DNA of 35,855 bases from an uncultured Akkermansia sp. (GCA_947624205.1 CANQJI010000020.1:1-35855); one strand, 5' to 3'. Positions 1 through 8,723 are shown, counted from the first letter of the stretch. Notes: generated by a model not told the origin, from the letters alone. Translations and numbers: made by a program.

Positions 1-77
1 CAAAGGTTAGGAAACCGCCGTATGCCATAAAAGGCACGTACGGTGGTGTGAGAGGGGGCGAAAGCCCCCTACTCGAT
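1..77 (+). mobile_element. 3' end of a group II intron (domains V and VI, bacterial class C-like); the rest, including any RT ORF, lies upstream of the window
   Basis: accgccgta...tacggtggt stem, 2-nt CG bulge, tgcc/ggca upper stem (domain V, CGC triad); then gag-agggggc-gaaa-gccccct-A-ctc-gat with bulged A at ~71 (domain VI); predicted 3' splice end ~77. Confidence 0.8.
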
Positions 78-95
78 CCTCTCAAGGGCTTTTCC

Positions 96-1097
96 TTAGC
101 ATACCAGCATTGAGTCCCCGCGGCGGTACACTCGTTCCATGGCGATGTAGCGCGTGCGCAGGAGCTCCGCCGAGCGATGCCCCATTTCCAGCTGAAGCTC
201 GGCGTAGTTGCGGAAGGTGGCCAGGTGATGCGTGGCAAAGGTGTGCCGCAGAACATCCGGCTGCCAGTCGGTGAAGCCGGCTTCCCGGTGCAGGCGTGCC
301 CAGAGACGCCGCCAGTTCGGCGGACAGATGCGTTCGTCCTCGGTGCGCCGGATGCGCTGCAGGATGCGTGCCAGGGGCGGGAAGATGGTGACGTGCCTCG
401 CGCCGCCGGTCTTGCTGTGGTGCGGGGCGATGCAGATGACGCCGGCGTCGAGTCGTACATCGCTCCAGCTCAGGCGTTCCACCTCATTCGGGCGCACGCC
501 GGCGTAGAGCATAATAGCTGTGACGGCGAGGCAGGCGCCGCCCTCGAACGTCTCGGCGGTGTGCACCAGTCGCCCGATTTCCTCTTTGTTCAGGATACTG
601 ATGCGCTTTTCTTCAATGCGTTCCGGCTCCACCTTCCGCACCGGGTTCTCTGCGCACCAGCCCCGCTTACACGCCGTGGAGAAGACTCCGCTGAGGATGA
701 GTCTTGCCTTGTTCCGCTGCCGCGGTGTGTCAAATGCTTCTCGGATGTAGTCGCGGCATTCCTCGGCGGAGATGCTGCGCATGCGGCGATTTGCCAGTTT
801 ATTGCAGCGCTTCATGAACCGCTTCGTGATACCACGGAAGTCGCTCAACGTCCGTTTCCGTCGGTCTTTTCTCGCTTCCAGCGCTGCTTCCACGGCCCGG
901 GCAAAGGTGACCGTCTTTTCGCGCCGTCGCAGTTCCTTCTCCCCTGCCGCGATGCACGCCATAGCGCGCTTCACGCGTCCCCTTCCTGCTTCCAGCGCGG
1001 CTTTCGCCACCAACGCCGCTTCCAGTACATCCACACCCGTCTGCCGCAGCACCTCTACCGCTGCCAGCTCCTTCGTTCTATCTGATTTTGTCTTCAT
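96..1097 (-). CDS. tyrosine-type recombinase/integrase
   Basis: AGVRPNEVERLSW, SKTGGARHV, LRHTFATHH, MGHRSAELLRTRYIAM: catalytic R/K/R/H/Y motifs; N-terminal SAM-like core-binding region. Confidence 0.9.
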   Translation of the reverse strand: MKTKSDRTKELAAVEVLRQTGVDVLEAALVAKAALEAGRGRVKRAMACIAAGEKELRRREKTVTFARAVEAALEARKDRRKRTLSDFRGITKRFMKRCNKLANRRMRSISAEECRDYIREAFDTPRQRNKARLILSGVFSTACKRGWCAENPVRKVEPERIEEKRISILNKEEIGRLVHTAETFEGGACLAVTAIMLYAGVRPNEVERLSWSDVRLDAGVICIAPHHSKTGGARHVTIFPPLARILQRIRRTEDERICPPNWRRLWARLHREAGFTDWQPDVLRHTFATHHLATFRNYAELQLEMGHRSAELLRTRYIAMERVYRRGDSMLVC

Positions 1098-1104
1098 AGT
1101 GATA

Positions 1105-1288
1105 CGAATTCAGAATCCGTGTGCAAGAAAAATATGATACCCTAACTAAATTTACCAGCTCTACATTTAGAGAGCTTCTTGCGCAAGGAAAAGGTAGGCC
1201 GCAAAAGCAAATAAAATGCCTCATTTGTAGAAACAAACTAACTCATCATCAACGAAAGGAATCAAAGATGGTACGGATTCTGAATTCG
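1105..1288. repeat. 16-bp perfect inverted repeat (1105-1120 cgaattcagaatccgt / 1273-1288 acggattctgaattcg) flanking a 152-bp spacer; candidate invertible element
   Basis: Arms read directly as exact reverse complements; arm 1 is 7 bp upstream of the recombinase start codon. Confidence 0.75.
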
Positions 1289-1341
1289 GTAGACTGCGAG
1301 CTGAGCTTACAATTTAGCGAGTGGATAAGAGAAGACGAGTC

Positions 1342-2613
1342 ATGAAAACGAAACGTTGGATTGCGGGATTTATCGTGTTGGCCTGCTTGGCACCATCGTA
1401 TGGAATCATGGTTGAAGTGGAAGGGCGAGCTCCGGCGGATGAACCTATGGCGCGTTCGCAGGCTCTGGCAGATGCTCTGCGTGAGGCGGTGCGAACGGGC
1501 GCAGGCGTTGATTTGGTGAGTGAGTCGCAGACGAAAAATTTTACGATGGAGTTTGACCGCATGTTCTCGCGCGCCCGTGGGTATGTGAAGAGATATGAAG
1601 TTGTGTCCACCGGTACTTCGGGAGACGGTTTTTACGTGGTCAAGGTGAAGGCAGATGTGGGCGAGGGTATGCCGGACACGAATGATAAGCTCACCTTGCA
1701 GATGATGGCGCGTGAGCATCAGGCGCCGCGTGTCGCCATCAGCATTGATGAACAGATTGAGGAGGTAAAGAATGGTACATTGGCCTCTGATTGGTTGCGT
1801 AACCAAGCAACCGAATGCGGGTTGCGTGTGGTAGAACTTGAGAGAACTCAGGGCGAAGGCGGCATGATGGCAAAACGAGCACGGGCTCTCGGTCGTGGGC
1901 AAGAAGCTGCTCTTCGCGGGCAGGGCACGGTTTCCGGCTGCGACTACATCATTGAGGGCGCCGTTGTAGGCAGCAGCACAGGCGAGCAATCTTTCTACGG
2001 CAGCAAGCCCGGTAAAAAGTTTTCCCTCGGTCTTAACCTGAAGGTAGTGGATGCAGCTACGGGGGTGGTTATCTTGACGGAAAATGCGCCCTCGCGAGAT
2101 ATTCTCATCCGTCGGGTCACGTCCGATACGGCAGCTGCTCGAGAAGCTGTACGCCAGCTTATGGAGGGGAGCCCTCGCGTGGCAGATTCGGATGCCGGCA
2201 TGAAACTCATCCGCCGCATTTTTGCCCACTGGGCGGCGGAGATGGATCTTGGCGCAGTCTGCAAACTGGAGTTCACTGGGATGGATCTTGCCACAGCTCA
2301 GAAACTCAAGGAGAGGCTATCCTCCGTGCAGAATGTGGGTTCCGTCTGGATTCGCAGTGTGGATCCTGCGGGGGTCACCGTGGTGGACTGCGAGGCGCGT
2401 CTGCAACCGCTGGAACTGGCAGCCATCATTGAATCATCCCTGCCGGGCTTCAAGCTCGACCGCTCGGAGAACCGTTACCTCTCTTTCCGTCCTTCGGACA
2501 AAACAGCAGCAAAGGAAGACGCCTCCTCTCCCGCGCTCCTCTACGGCGGCATTGGCGGCGGTGTCGTGTTGGCGCTTGCTGCTGCACTCTTTTTCCTGAA
2601 ATCCAAACACTGA
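1342..2613 (+). CDS. secreted protein, FlgT/LPP20-like N-terminal region, CsgG-like middle, C-terminal TM helix
   Basis: Signal peptide MKTKRWIAGFIVLACLAPSYG; VEGRAPADEPMARSQALADALREAVRTGAGVDL; C-term LLYGGIGGGVVLALAAALFFLKSKH. Confidence 0.6.
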   Translation: MKTKRWIAGFIVLACLAPSYGIMVEVEGRAPADEPMARSQALADALREAVRTGAGVDLVSESQTKNFTMEFDRMFSRARGYVKRYEVVSTGTSGDGFYVVKVKADVGEGMPDTNDKLTLQMMAREHQAPRVAISIDEQIEEVKNGTLASDWLRNQATECGLRVVELERTQGEGGMMAKRARALGRGQEAALRGQGTVSGCDYIIEGAVVGSSTGEQSFYGSKPGKKFSLGLNLKVVDAATGVVILTENAPSRDILIRRVTSDTAAAREAVRQLMEGSPRVADSDAGMKLIRRIFAHWAAEMDLGAVCKLEFTGMDLATAQKLKERLSSVQNVGSVWIRSVDPAGVTVVDCEARLQPLELAAIIESSLPGFKLDRSENRYLSFRPSDKTAAKEDASSPALLYGGIGGGVVLALAAALFFLKSKH

Positions 2614-2625
2614 ACAAGCACCTAT

Positions 2626-3354
2626 ATGAAACATTTATACGTCACTCCAATCATTGCAGCAACTGCCTTTCTCGTCACCTCGTGTGGTACCCAGATTCAA
2701 ATGACTGAGGCAATGCCGGCGAAGCTCAACATGGCACGTGGATCCAGAGTGGCTATTGCCTACAAAGGATACCTTCCGGATAAGGTGGGCGATCAACTTT
2801 TGGCTTTGATGACGAAAGATGGCTACTATACCTTTGTCCCATGGAATGCCGATTACACGATTTCTATTCAAGACCACTATGGATCAATGTCCACACCCAG
2901 CCCATGCCGAGTGGATTTCTATGTACTGCAGGGAGACCGGGGGAACGTTCTGTATAGCGGTACGACATCCGATGGAGTGGTGGGAACATTTGGGAGTTTG
3001 GCAAAAGACATTTATGAGACATTTGCGCCTCATGAGAAAGAGTACAGTGTGAGGGTCAGTGTGGATAGCAAAAATCAACTCCTCAAACAAGCCGTTGAGC
3101 AGGCTCGTAAGAAAAACTATACGCTGGCGCGAGCCTTGGCGCTTGCTTCTTTGCAGCAGTTTCCCAAGGCCCCGGAGACGTATTTCCTATTGGCTATGAC
3201 AGAGCGTGCTGATTCCAATTTTGCGAAGTCCAATGCTTACCTCAAGAAGGCACTGGAGTTAAAACCGGGAAAGGGCAAGTACAAAGCCGCTCTTCATAAG
3301 AACGAGGTCATTCAGACAAACGAAGCCAATGTTATTAAACAGCTTTCCAACTAA
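2626..3354 (+). CDS. lipoprotein with C-terminal TPR-like region (paralogue of the next gene)
   Basis: Lipobox LVTSC; CGTQIQMTEAMPAKLN; TPR-like C-term KAPETYFLLAMTERADSNFAKSNAYLKKALELKP. Confidence 0.65.
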   Translation: MKHLYVTPIIAATAFLVTSCGTQIQMTEAMPAKLNMARGSRVAIAYKGYLPDKVGDQLLALMTKDGYYTFVPWNADYTISIQDHYGSMSTPSPCRVDFYVLQGDRGNVLYSGTTSDGVVGTFGSLAKDIYETFAPHEKEYSVRVSVDSKNQLLKQAVEQARKKNYTLARALALASLQQFPKAPETYFLLAMTERADSNFAKSNAYLKKALELKPGKGKYKAALHKNEVIQTNEANVIKQLSN

Positions 3355-3363
3355 ACACCATTT

Positions 3364-4137
3364 ATGAAGAAATTATCTCTAAAAACAATTGGGACGTGTG
3401 TACTTTCTCTTTCTCTGCTTTGTCTCATGGCGTCGTGCGGAACGCAAATTCAGATGACGGAGGCCATTCCAGCAAAGGTCAACTTCGGAAGAGATACTAC
3501 CATGTACATCGGAAGCATCAACAGCTTAGATTCCAGAATTGCCGGGGAGATAGGAAGAAAATTGACTGAAGATGGATACTATAAACTTCCTATGCAAAGA
3601 ATTTCCGACAGAGAGGCATATATGACAATCTCTGGTACAAAGCTCGTACCTAAAGAATCAAATTATTTCCAGTTGAAAACACACGTAAGCATATATGCCG
3701 GCGGTCAAAACCTATATCAACGCAGTTTTTTACGCGGCAAATTACTTAAAAATGAGAAACTAGATTTTGACATCGATGAAATATCAACGGATGTGGTGCA
3801 CGATATCAGTCCCCACGAGAAAGATCTGTACGTCCGCGTTCGTGGCTCAAAGGAGAATCCCAGTGTAGAATTGGGGGCAAAGGCCTGCAAGGCGGGCAAT
3901 TGGGCACAAGGAGAAGCGTACGCAAAGCAAGCTCTCCAGCAGAAACCCGATGATCCTGAAGCCTTGTTCCTCATGGGGGTCATCGAGCGTAAAAAAATGA
4001 ATTATGCTCAGTCCACCGCCTATTTTACGAGAGCCCTTGCTGTAAAACCATCGGGGAAATACCGTAAAGCCATTTCGAAAAACAAAGTCATGGAGCAAAA
4101 TGACAAGTACACGATGCAGCAACTCGCTGGTGAATAA
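3364..4137 (+). CDS. lipoprotein with C-terminal TPR-like region (paralogue of the previous gene)
   Basis: Lipobox LMASC; CGTQIQMTEAIPAKVN; PDDPEALFLMGVIERKKMNYAQSTAYFTRALAVKP. Confidence 0.65.
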   Translation: MKKLSLKTIGTCVLSLSLLCLMASCGTQIQMTEAIPAKVNFGRDTTMYIGSINSLDSRIAGEIGRKLTEDGYYKLPMQRISDREAYMTISGTKLVPKESNYFQLKTHVSIYAGGQNLYQRSFLRGKLLKNEKLDFDIDEISTDVVHDISPHEKDLYVRVRGSKENPSVELGAKACKAGNWAQGEAYAKQALQQKPDDPEALFLMGVIERKKMNYAQSTAYFTRALAVKPSGKYRKAISKNKVMEQNDKYTMQQLAGE

Positions 4138-4160
4138 TCTTTCCAACTAACCTGACAACT

Positions 4161-5075
4161 ATGAAAATTACACCCATATTCTATGCACTGGCCGGGCTAT
4201 CGCTGCTCGGAACGACCACGGCAACGGCAGCTCCGAAGCCGGTGATTAAGGCGGCAGCTGAGAACAAACTGCCGGAGATTTGGCAAAAAGTGCCGGCGGC
4301 GCAGAGACTCTCTCTCGTGCGCGCAGCGGAGATGGATGCCCTGCGCATCCTGGCGGAGCGCATTGCCGGGCTTTCGCTCGATGGGGAAAGCACTGTGCAG
4401 GATCTCGCTGCCACGAGTGATACGGTACGCGGTGAACTGGCAGCTGTGCTGAGCGGCGTGAAAACCACAGAAGGACCGACCTACCACGAGGACGGTCGCG
4501 TGGAAGTGGTGCGCGCCGTGAAGATTAACCAGCTCGTCCGCACAATCACCGAGAAAAAAGGCGGTGATACGAAAGTGACCCTCGATAATCAGCAAGATAC
4601 GCTGGATGCGCTGGGTAATGCCGCCATCCCCGGTTCCCTTGGACAAAAGCGCATTCTCGCCAAGCGTGCGGCGGAGATGGATGTGTATCGTCGTCTCGCA
4701 GAACGCGTAGCGGGTGTTCAGATTGTCGGCGAGACCACGTTGAAAGATTTTGTGGCGAGCGATGACAAGCTGCGCGCCTCTTTCAGCCACACGATCAAGT
4801 CGGCGGAGATTACTTCCATCGCTTTTAATGATGACGGCACAGCTTCCGTGCAGGCCACTCTGAAAATCGGCCCGTTGGTGCGTACGATAGTGAAGCAGAA
4901 GTCGGCGCAGGGGAATGTGCTGAAGGTGGAAGAAAAAACGGAACAGATGAAGATCATCGAGACCGGTAATGGCGCCCCCACAGAAGAGGGTGCCGATGGC
5001 TCGTCCACTCCTTCTTCCAAGGAAGTGGATACGGTGATTTCCTCAGTTCTGACCGTGTCCCCTGCCGTGGAGTAA
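4161..5075 (+). CDS. secreted protein with two tandem LPP20-like domains
   Basis: Signal peptide; two internal repeats RAAEMDALRILAERIAGL...VRTI and RAAEMDVYRRLAERVAGV...VRTI. Confidence 0.6.
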   Translation: MKITPIFYALAGLSLLGTTTATAAPKPVIKAAAENKLPEIWQKVPAAQRLSLVRAAEMDALRILAERIAGLSLDGESTVQDLAATSDTVRGELAAVLSGVKTTEGPTYHEDGRVEVVRAVKINQLVRTITEKKGGDTKVTLDNQQDTLDALGNAAIPGSLGQKRILAKRAAEMDVYRRLAERVAGVQIVGETTLKDFVASDDKLRASFSHTIKSAEITSIAFNDDGTASVQATLKIGPLVRTIVKQKSAQGNVLKVEEKTEQMKIIETGNGAPTEEGADGSSTPSSKEVDTVISSVLTVSPAVE

Positions 5076-5081
5076 AACGAG

Positions 5082-5396
5082 ATGATAAATACGATGAGAA
5101 CTTCTTATCTCTTTTTCTGCGGAATAGTCCTTGCGACGCTTGCCGCTTGCAGCAGTGACAAGGCTGAGGCTTCCAAGGCTCCGACAACCGCTCCCGCCGT
5201 CGCTCCTCCTGCAGCTTCTGCTGTGAAATCTGCCGCGAAAGCCCCTGTTCAAGCTGTCGTCAAGAAACAAACCACGACGGCAAGGTCTACCGCAAAAAAG
5301 GCCGTGAAAAAAGTGACCCCGAAGCCTGCCACTCCCGTCAAGGAAACGATTCGTCAGACGGAGGAGGTCATTGGCACGCAAACGATTGTCAGTTGA
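5082..5396 (+). CDS. small Ala/Lys-rich lipoprotein
   Basis: Lipobox-like TLAACSS after signal peptide; low-complexity A/K/P/T tail. Confidence 0.5.
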   Translation: MINTMRTSYLFFCGIVLATLAACSSDKAEASKAPTTAPAVAPPAASAVKSAAKAPVQAVVKKQTTTARSTAKKAVKKVTPKPATPVKETIRQTEEVIGTQTIVS

Positions 5397-5406
5397 TTGA
5401 ACCCCT

Positions 5407-6489
5407 ATGAAACTCTCTCTCCTTTTCCCGCTCTTCCTCGCCTGTGCCTCTGTGGTGCAGGCGGGGGAAGATCCTTTCGCTAAATTGGCGTCCTCCCTCG
5501 TGGAACAGCTGCCGCAGAAGGATAAGCCCATCAACCTCGGCGTAGGCAACTTTGTGTACGGCGATACGCAGATGATGTCACCGCTTTCCACCACCATCCG
5601 CGAGGAGTTGGAAATCGCTCTGCCCAAGTCGCACAAGGTGCAGATTATCACCCGCTCCGGATTGGATGAGCTGGAGACGGAGGGAGAGTTCCAGGCAACG
5701 GATCTCGTGGAACCCGGCACGGCGGTGTCCAAGGTGGCCGTGCAGGGAGTGGAAGGCATCGTTCGCGGTCGCTTCACCTCGGATGGTTCTACGGTGACTC
5801 TTTACACGGAGATCGCCTGGCTGGAGAGCGGACGCATTACCAAGGACAAGGTGACGTGGCGTATCAATGAGGTAGCCGCTCGCGTTTGGCCGAACAAGTC
5901 TGCTTCTGAAGCTGCCGAGCGTGTGATGCCGCAGAACTTTGAGCAGTCCAAACAGGGAATTGCCGAGGTGGAAGCCGGCGCCGAGGAGGTGACGAACAAT
6001 GCCAAACTCCTGAATGTGAAGCAGGAGATTCCTCTGCAGCTGCGCACGGTGGATGGTGAGCGCGTATACCAAGAGGGGGACACCGTTGCGTTCCGTGTGA
6101 AGGCAGGGGAGACTTGCCACATCGTGGTGATTTGCCACCAGAGCGATGGCACCTCCGTTGTACTCTTCCCCAATCAATTCCACAAGGACACGTTGATTGA
6201 GGGCGACAAGTGGGTGGACATCCCCGGTACGCTCAAGTCCGGTTTCGAAATCGAAATCGGTGAACCTTTCGGTTCGGATGTCGTTCAAGTCATTGCCTGC
6301 ACCAATGAGAACGCCCTCCACAAAGAAATCAAAGACCTCGCCGCTGCCACCACGAAGGATGACCCCTATCCCGTGATGACGCGCGGCATGAGCATCAAAA
6401 AAGCCAAAGCCGCTTCCAAAGCCGATCTTTCCAACCAAACTAAATGGGGAGAGAAACACATCATCGTGAGTACCTTCCCCAAGGAATAA
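5407..6489 (+). CDS. secreted FlgO/CsgG-like N-terminus + DUF4384-like domain
   Basis: Signal peptide; INLGVGNFVYGDTQMMSPLSTTIREELEIAL; RVYQEGDTVAFRVKAGETCHIVVICHQSDGTSVVLFPNQFHKDTLIEG (DUF4384-like). Confidence 0.7.
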   Translation: MKLSLLFPLFLACASVVQAGEDPFAKLASSLVEQLPQKDKPINLGVGNFVYGDTQMMSPLSTTIREELEIALPKSHKVQIITRSGLDELETEGEFQATDLVEPGTAVSKVAVQGVEGIVRGRFTSDGSTVTLYTEIAWLESGRITKDKVTWRINEVAARVWPNKSASEAAERVMPQNFEQSKQGIAEVEAGAEEVTNNAKLLNVKQEIPLQLRTVDGERVYQEGDTVAFRVKAGETCHIVVICHQSDGTSVVLFPNQFHKDTLIEGDKWVDIPGTLKSGFEIEIGEPFGSDVVQVIACTNENALHKEIKDLAAATTKDDPYPVMTRGMSIKKAKAASKADLSNQTKWGEKHIIVSTFPKE

Positions 6490-6561
6490 AGACTTCGCGT
6501 GTGCCAGTCGTACACACGAATACAAACAAAAAAAACATATATGTATATGCAAAACCCAATA
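6431..6561 (+). repeat. direct repeat copy 1 (end of the DUF4384 gene + leader + start of a small ORF)
   Basis: catcatcgtgagtaccttccccaa(g/a)gaataaagacttcgcgtg..., nearly identical to 7986-8122. Confidence 0.85.
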
Positions 6562-6708
6562 AAAGAAGACTCTGTCTTACTAGTGTATCAGGAAACAGAC
6601 ATTATAAACAAATCACTAAATAAGAATGATCGAGTAAGGTTACCGATTACCGATAGTAGCTCCGCTTGCAAGCTCAATAAGAAGCGCTTGATGTCAATTG
6701 TTGACTAG
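6541..6708 (+). pseudogene. small ORF (MYMQNPI...), related at its 5' end to the 8103 ORF; possibly degenerate
   Basis: MYMQNPIKEDSVLL... vs MYTQNPIEIKCPVV...; shared leader. Confidence 0.35.
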
Positions 6709-6841
6709 GGTGTAGAGGGTGTTATTATCACATCTAATGCCTTAAATGCAAATAATGAATTAAGTAAAAAGGTGTAATGACTACTTCAAAAATCAACATT
6801 GTGGTAAGATAGAGCTAGAATTAACATTTTTATTAAAACTT

Positions 6842-7861
6842 ATGAATAAGAACTCTCTTTATGAATTAATATTAAAAGAGCGTGAGGCAATGCAGGGTTT
6901 AGCCATAAATGGAATACTGGTTTGTTTTTCCCTAAAAGAAGTTCAAGCGCTTGATGATTATGATGACCCATTTGTAAAACAGAAAATAAAGCAAATTCGA
7001 GAATATATAGAAAAGGCGTCACGGCAAAATTCATTCGAAAATTGGAAAACGGCCTATTCTTCCTACAGCGAAATATGCACCTATTTAAGTTTCAAAGAGA
7101 AAGGAATAAACATTGAAAGAGTCTCGGAAAACAAAAAAGAAAAAACACCTGATTTCCAAGTAAAGATACGAGATGAGGAAAAATCAACTGAGCAAGAAGG
7201 ATGCATCAATATCGAGGTCAAGAAACTTGATTGGGCTCAAGGAGGAATAAATCTAAAATCTTTGCAGGATAAATCCTATGAGATTTATAAACGTGCGGAT
7301 GAAGAGAGAGCAAAACTTCGGCATTCGTACATCTGTACTGAAATTGAAGTAATTCCTCTTGAAAATAAGGAGAAGAGTCCTAAGGCGACCGAAGAAATTG
7401 ATGTTATTATCAAGAAAATAAGCCAAAATGAGAAATCTGAACAACTTCAATGGGGAAATCCTCAAGATGCAATTCTCGTAGTCGATATCTCTTTGCTATA
7501 TGATTATATGGATATGCGGGAATGTTTGCCTGCTTTCACGTGGAGAGAATCAAAGGTGAGCGGCAGATTGTGGGCGATCGCTTTTGGCAAAGAAGGCGAT
7601 GACCTTTTTGATCATCCCGAGTTTGAGGGTGCAGAGAATATTGTTAAAAAACAAGAATTTGATGGGATTCTGCAGCAATTCGATTATGTAGGAGGGTTGG
7701 TTTTCCGGGTTCAAGGGCATGATGAAAGAGCAAAATTTTATGGCTTTTACAGGGATGAGAAAGAAAATCCTTCCACCGCCAACATACTACGACAACTGTG
7801 CGATTATGTAAATGACAGACACAATTTTTTGGGACGTAAGTTATACAAAAGAGAAAATTAG
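6842..7861 (+). CDS. hypothetical protein with PD-(D/E)XK-nuclease-like motif
   Basis: TPDFQVKIRDEEKSTEQEGCINIEVKKL resembles PD-x(n)-(D/E)xK; AT-rich versus neighbours. Confidence 0.45.
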   Translation: MNKNSLYELILKEREAMQGLAINGILVCFSLKEVQALDDYDDPFVKQKIKQIREYIEKASRQNSFENWKTAYSSYSEICTYLSFKEKGINIERVSENKKEKTPDFQVKIRDEEKSTEQEGCINIEVKKLDWAQGGINLKSLQDKSYEIYKRADEERAKLRHSYICTEIEVIPLENKEKSPKATEEIDVIIKKISQNEKSEQLQWGNPQDAILVVDISLLYDYMDMRECLPAFTWRESKVSGRLWAIAFGKEGDDLFDHPEFEGAENIVKKQEFDGILQQFDYVGGLVFRVQGHDERAKFYGFYRDEKENPSTANILRQLCDYVNDRHNFLGRKLYKREN

Positions 7862-7985
7862 CTATTACTTTGGGAGAAAATAGAAATATTTAAGAGATGT
7901 TGGATCATGCTTTTGTTAAGAAACATATTAAACTTCATGGAGTTTCGATATGATGGCGATATCCTTCTAAAATCCGAGTTCACCC

Positions 7986-8122
7986 TCTTAACTAACGAAA
8001 CAGGAAAAGGGAAATACATCATCGTGAGTACCTTCCCCAAAGAATAAAGACTTCGCGTGCGCCAGTCACACACGAATACAAACAAAACAAAAAAACACAT
8101 ATATGTATACGCAAAACCCAAT
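7986..8122 (+). repeat. direct repeat copy 2
   Basis: See 6431-6561; includes in-frame relic KYIIVSTFPKE* ending 8047. Confidence 0.85.
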
Positions 8123-8408
8123 AGAAATTAAGTGTCCCGTTGTTACAAATAGCGGAATCATCAAGGATACGGACGTTGTTAACATTCCTTCGGACACAGA
8201 ATACGAAGAAAAACCATTGAATGATGAACTCGTTCTGGTAAATTTCATTTTATCAGAATCGATTACCATTTCAATTGTATTCAATCAAACGATGCTTAAG
8301 CAGTTGAAAGCCCTGCCCACTAGCATAGATGGACCAATCGTTGTTTCAGCAACGCTGACCCATGAGCAAGAGAAAAAGGCAGTCTCTCTTCTCAGAGATC
8401 TTAAATAA
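8103..8408 (+). CDS. hypothetical small protein
   Basis: 101-aa ORF with start shared with the duplicated leader; strong hairpin downstream. Confidence 0.45.
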   Translation: MYTQNPIEIKCPVVTNSGIIKDTDVVNIPSDTEYEEKPLNDELVLVNFILSESITISIVFNQTMLKQLKALPTSIDGPIVVSATLTHEQEKKAVSLLRDLK

Positions 8409-8418
8409 GAAATGTTGG

Positions 8419-8457
8419 GCGGTGCTGGGGTCGAGTTTAATTACTCCCCAGCGCCGC
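8419..8457 (+). terminator. 12-bp GC-rich hairpin, possible transcription terminator (no clear T-tract)
   Basis: gcggtgctgggg ... ccccagcgccgc just 3' of the 8103 ORF. Confidence 0.45.
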
Positions 8458-8723
8458 TATGTTGTAAGTTGTATCTATAATGCCTTAATTTAAGAAGTGT
8501 AAACTAATTTTTTTCTAAATCTTCGTGGATTTATATGAGACCCCTAATTGTACATTCTTTCACCCTTATACGGCATTTTTCGCCCATGTTCATGTTCTGC
8601 GTACGAATGGTCGATTTAATACAAGAAGCTCACAGTCGGTACGGCAGATAGCCGTCCAAACAACAGTTTACAAGATACTTCGTTCAGCAAATAAATAAAT
8701 CTGAAACTTTACCACATACAACC

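Noticed and set aside
177-1085. 302-aa plus-strand ORF opposite the integrase
   Set aside because: Antisense open frame in GC-rich sequence; the minus strand encodes a clear tyrosine recombinase.
96-1097. Integron integrase (IntI) near a class C intron
   Set aside because: No IntI-specific insertion or attC array visible; motifs fit a generic phage/inversion-type tyrosine recombinase.
1249-2229. 326-aa minus-strand ORF
   Set aside because: Fully opposite the better-supported secreted protein; composition typical of antisense frame.
5578-6552. 324-aa minus-strand ORF (His/Leu/Gly-rich)
   Set aside because: Antisense to the DUF4384 gene; no recognisable domain.
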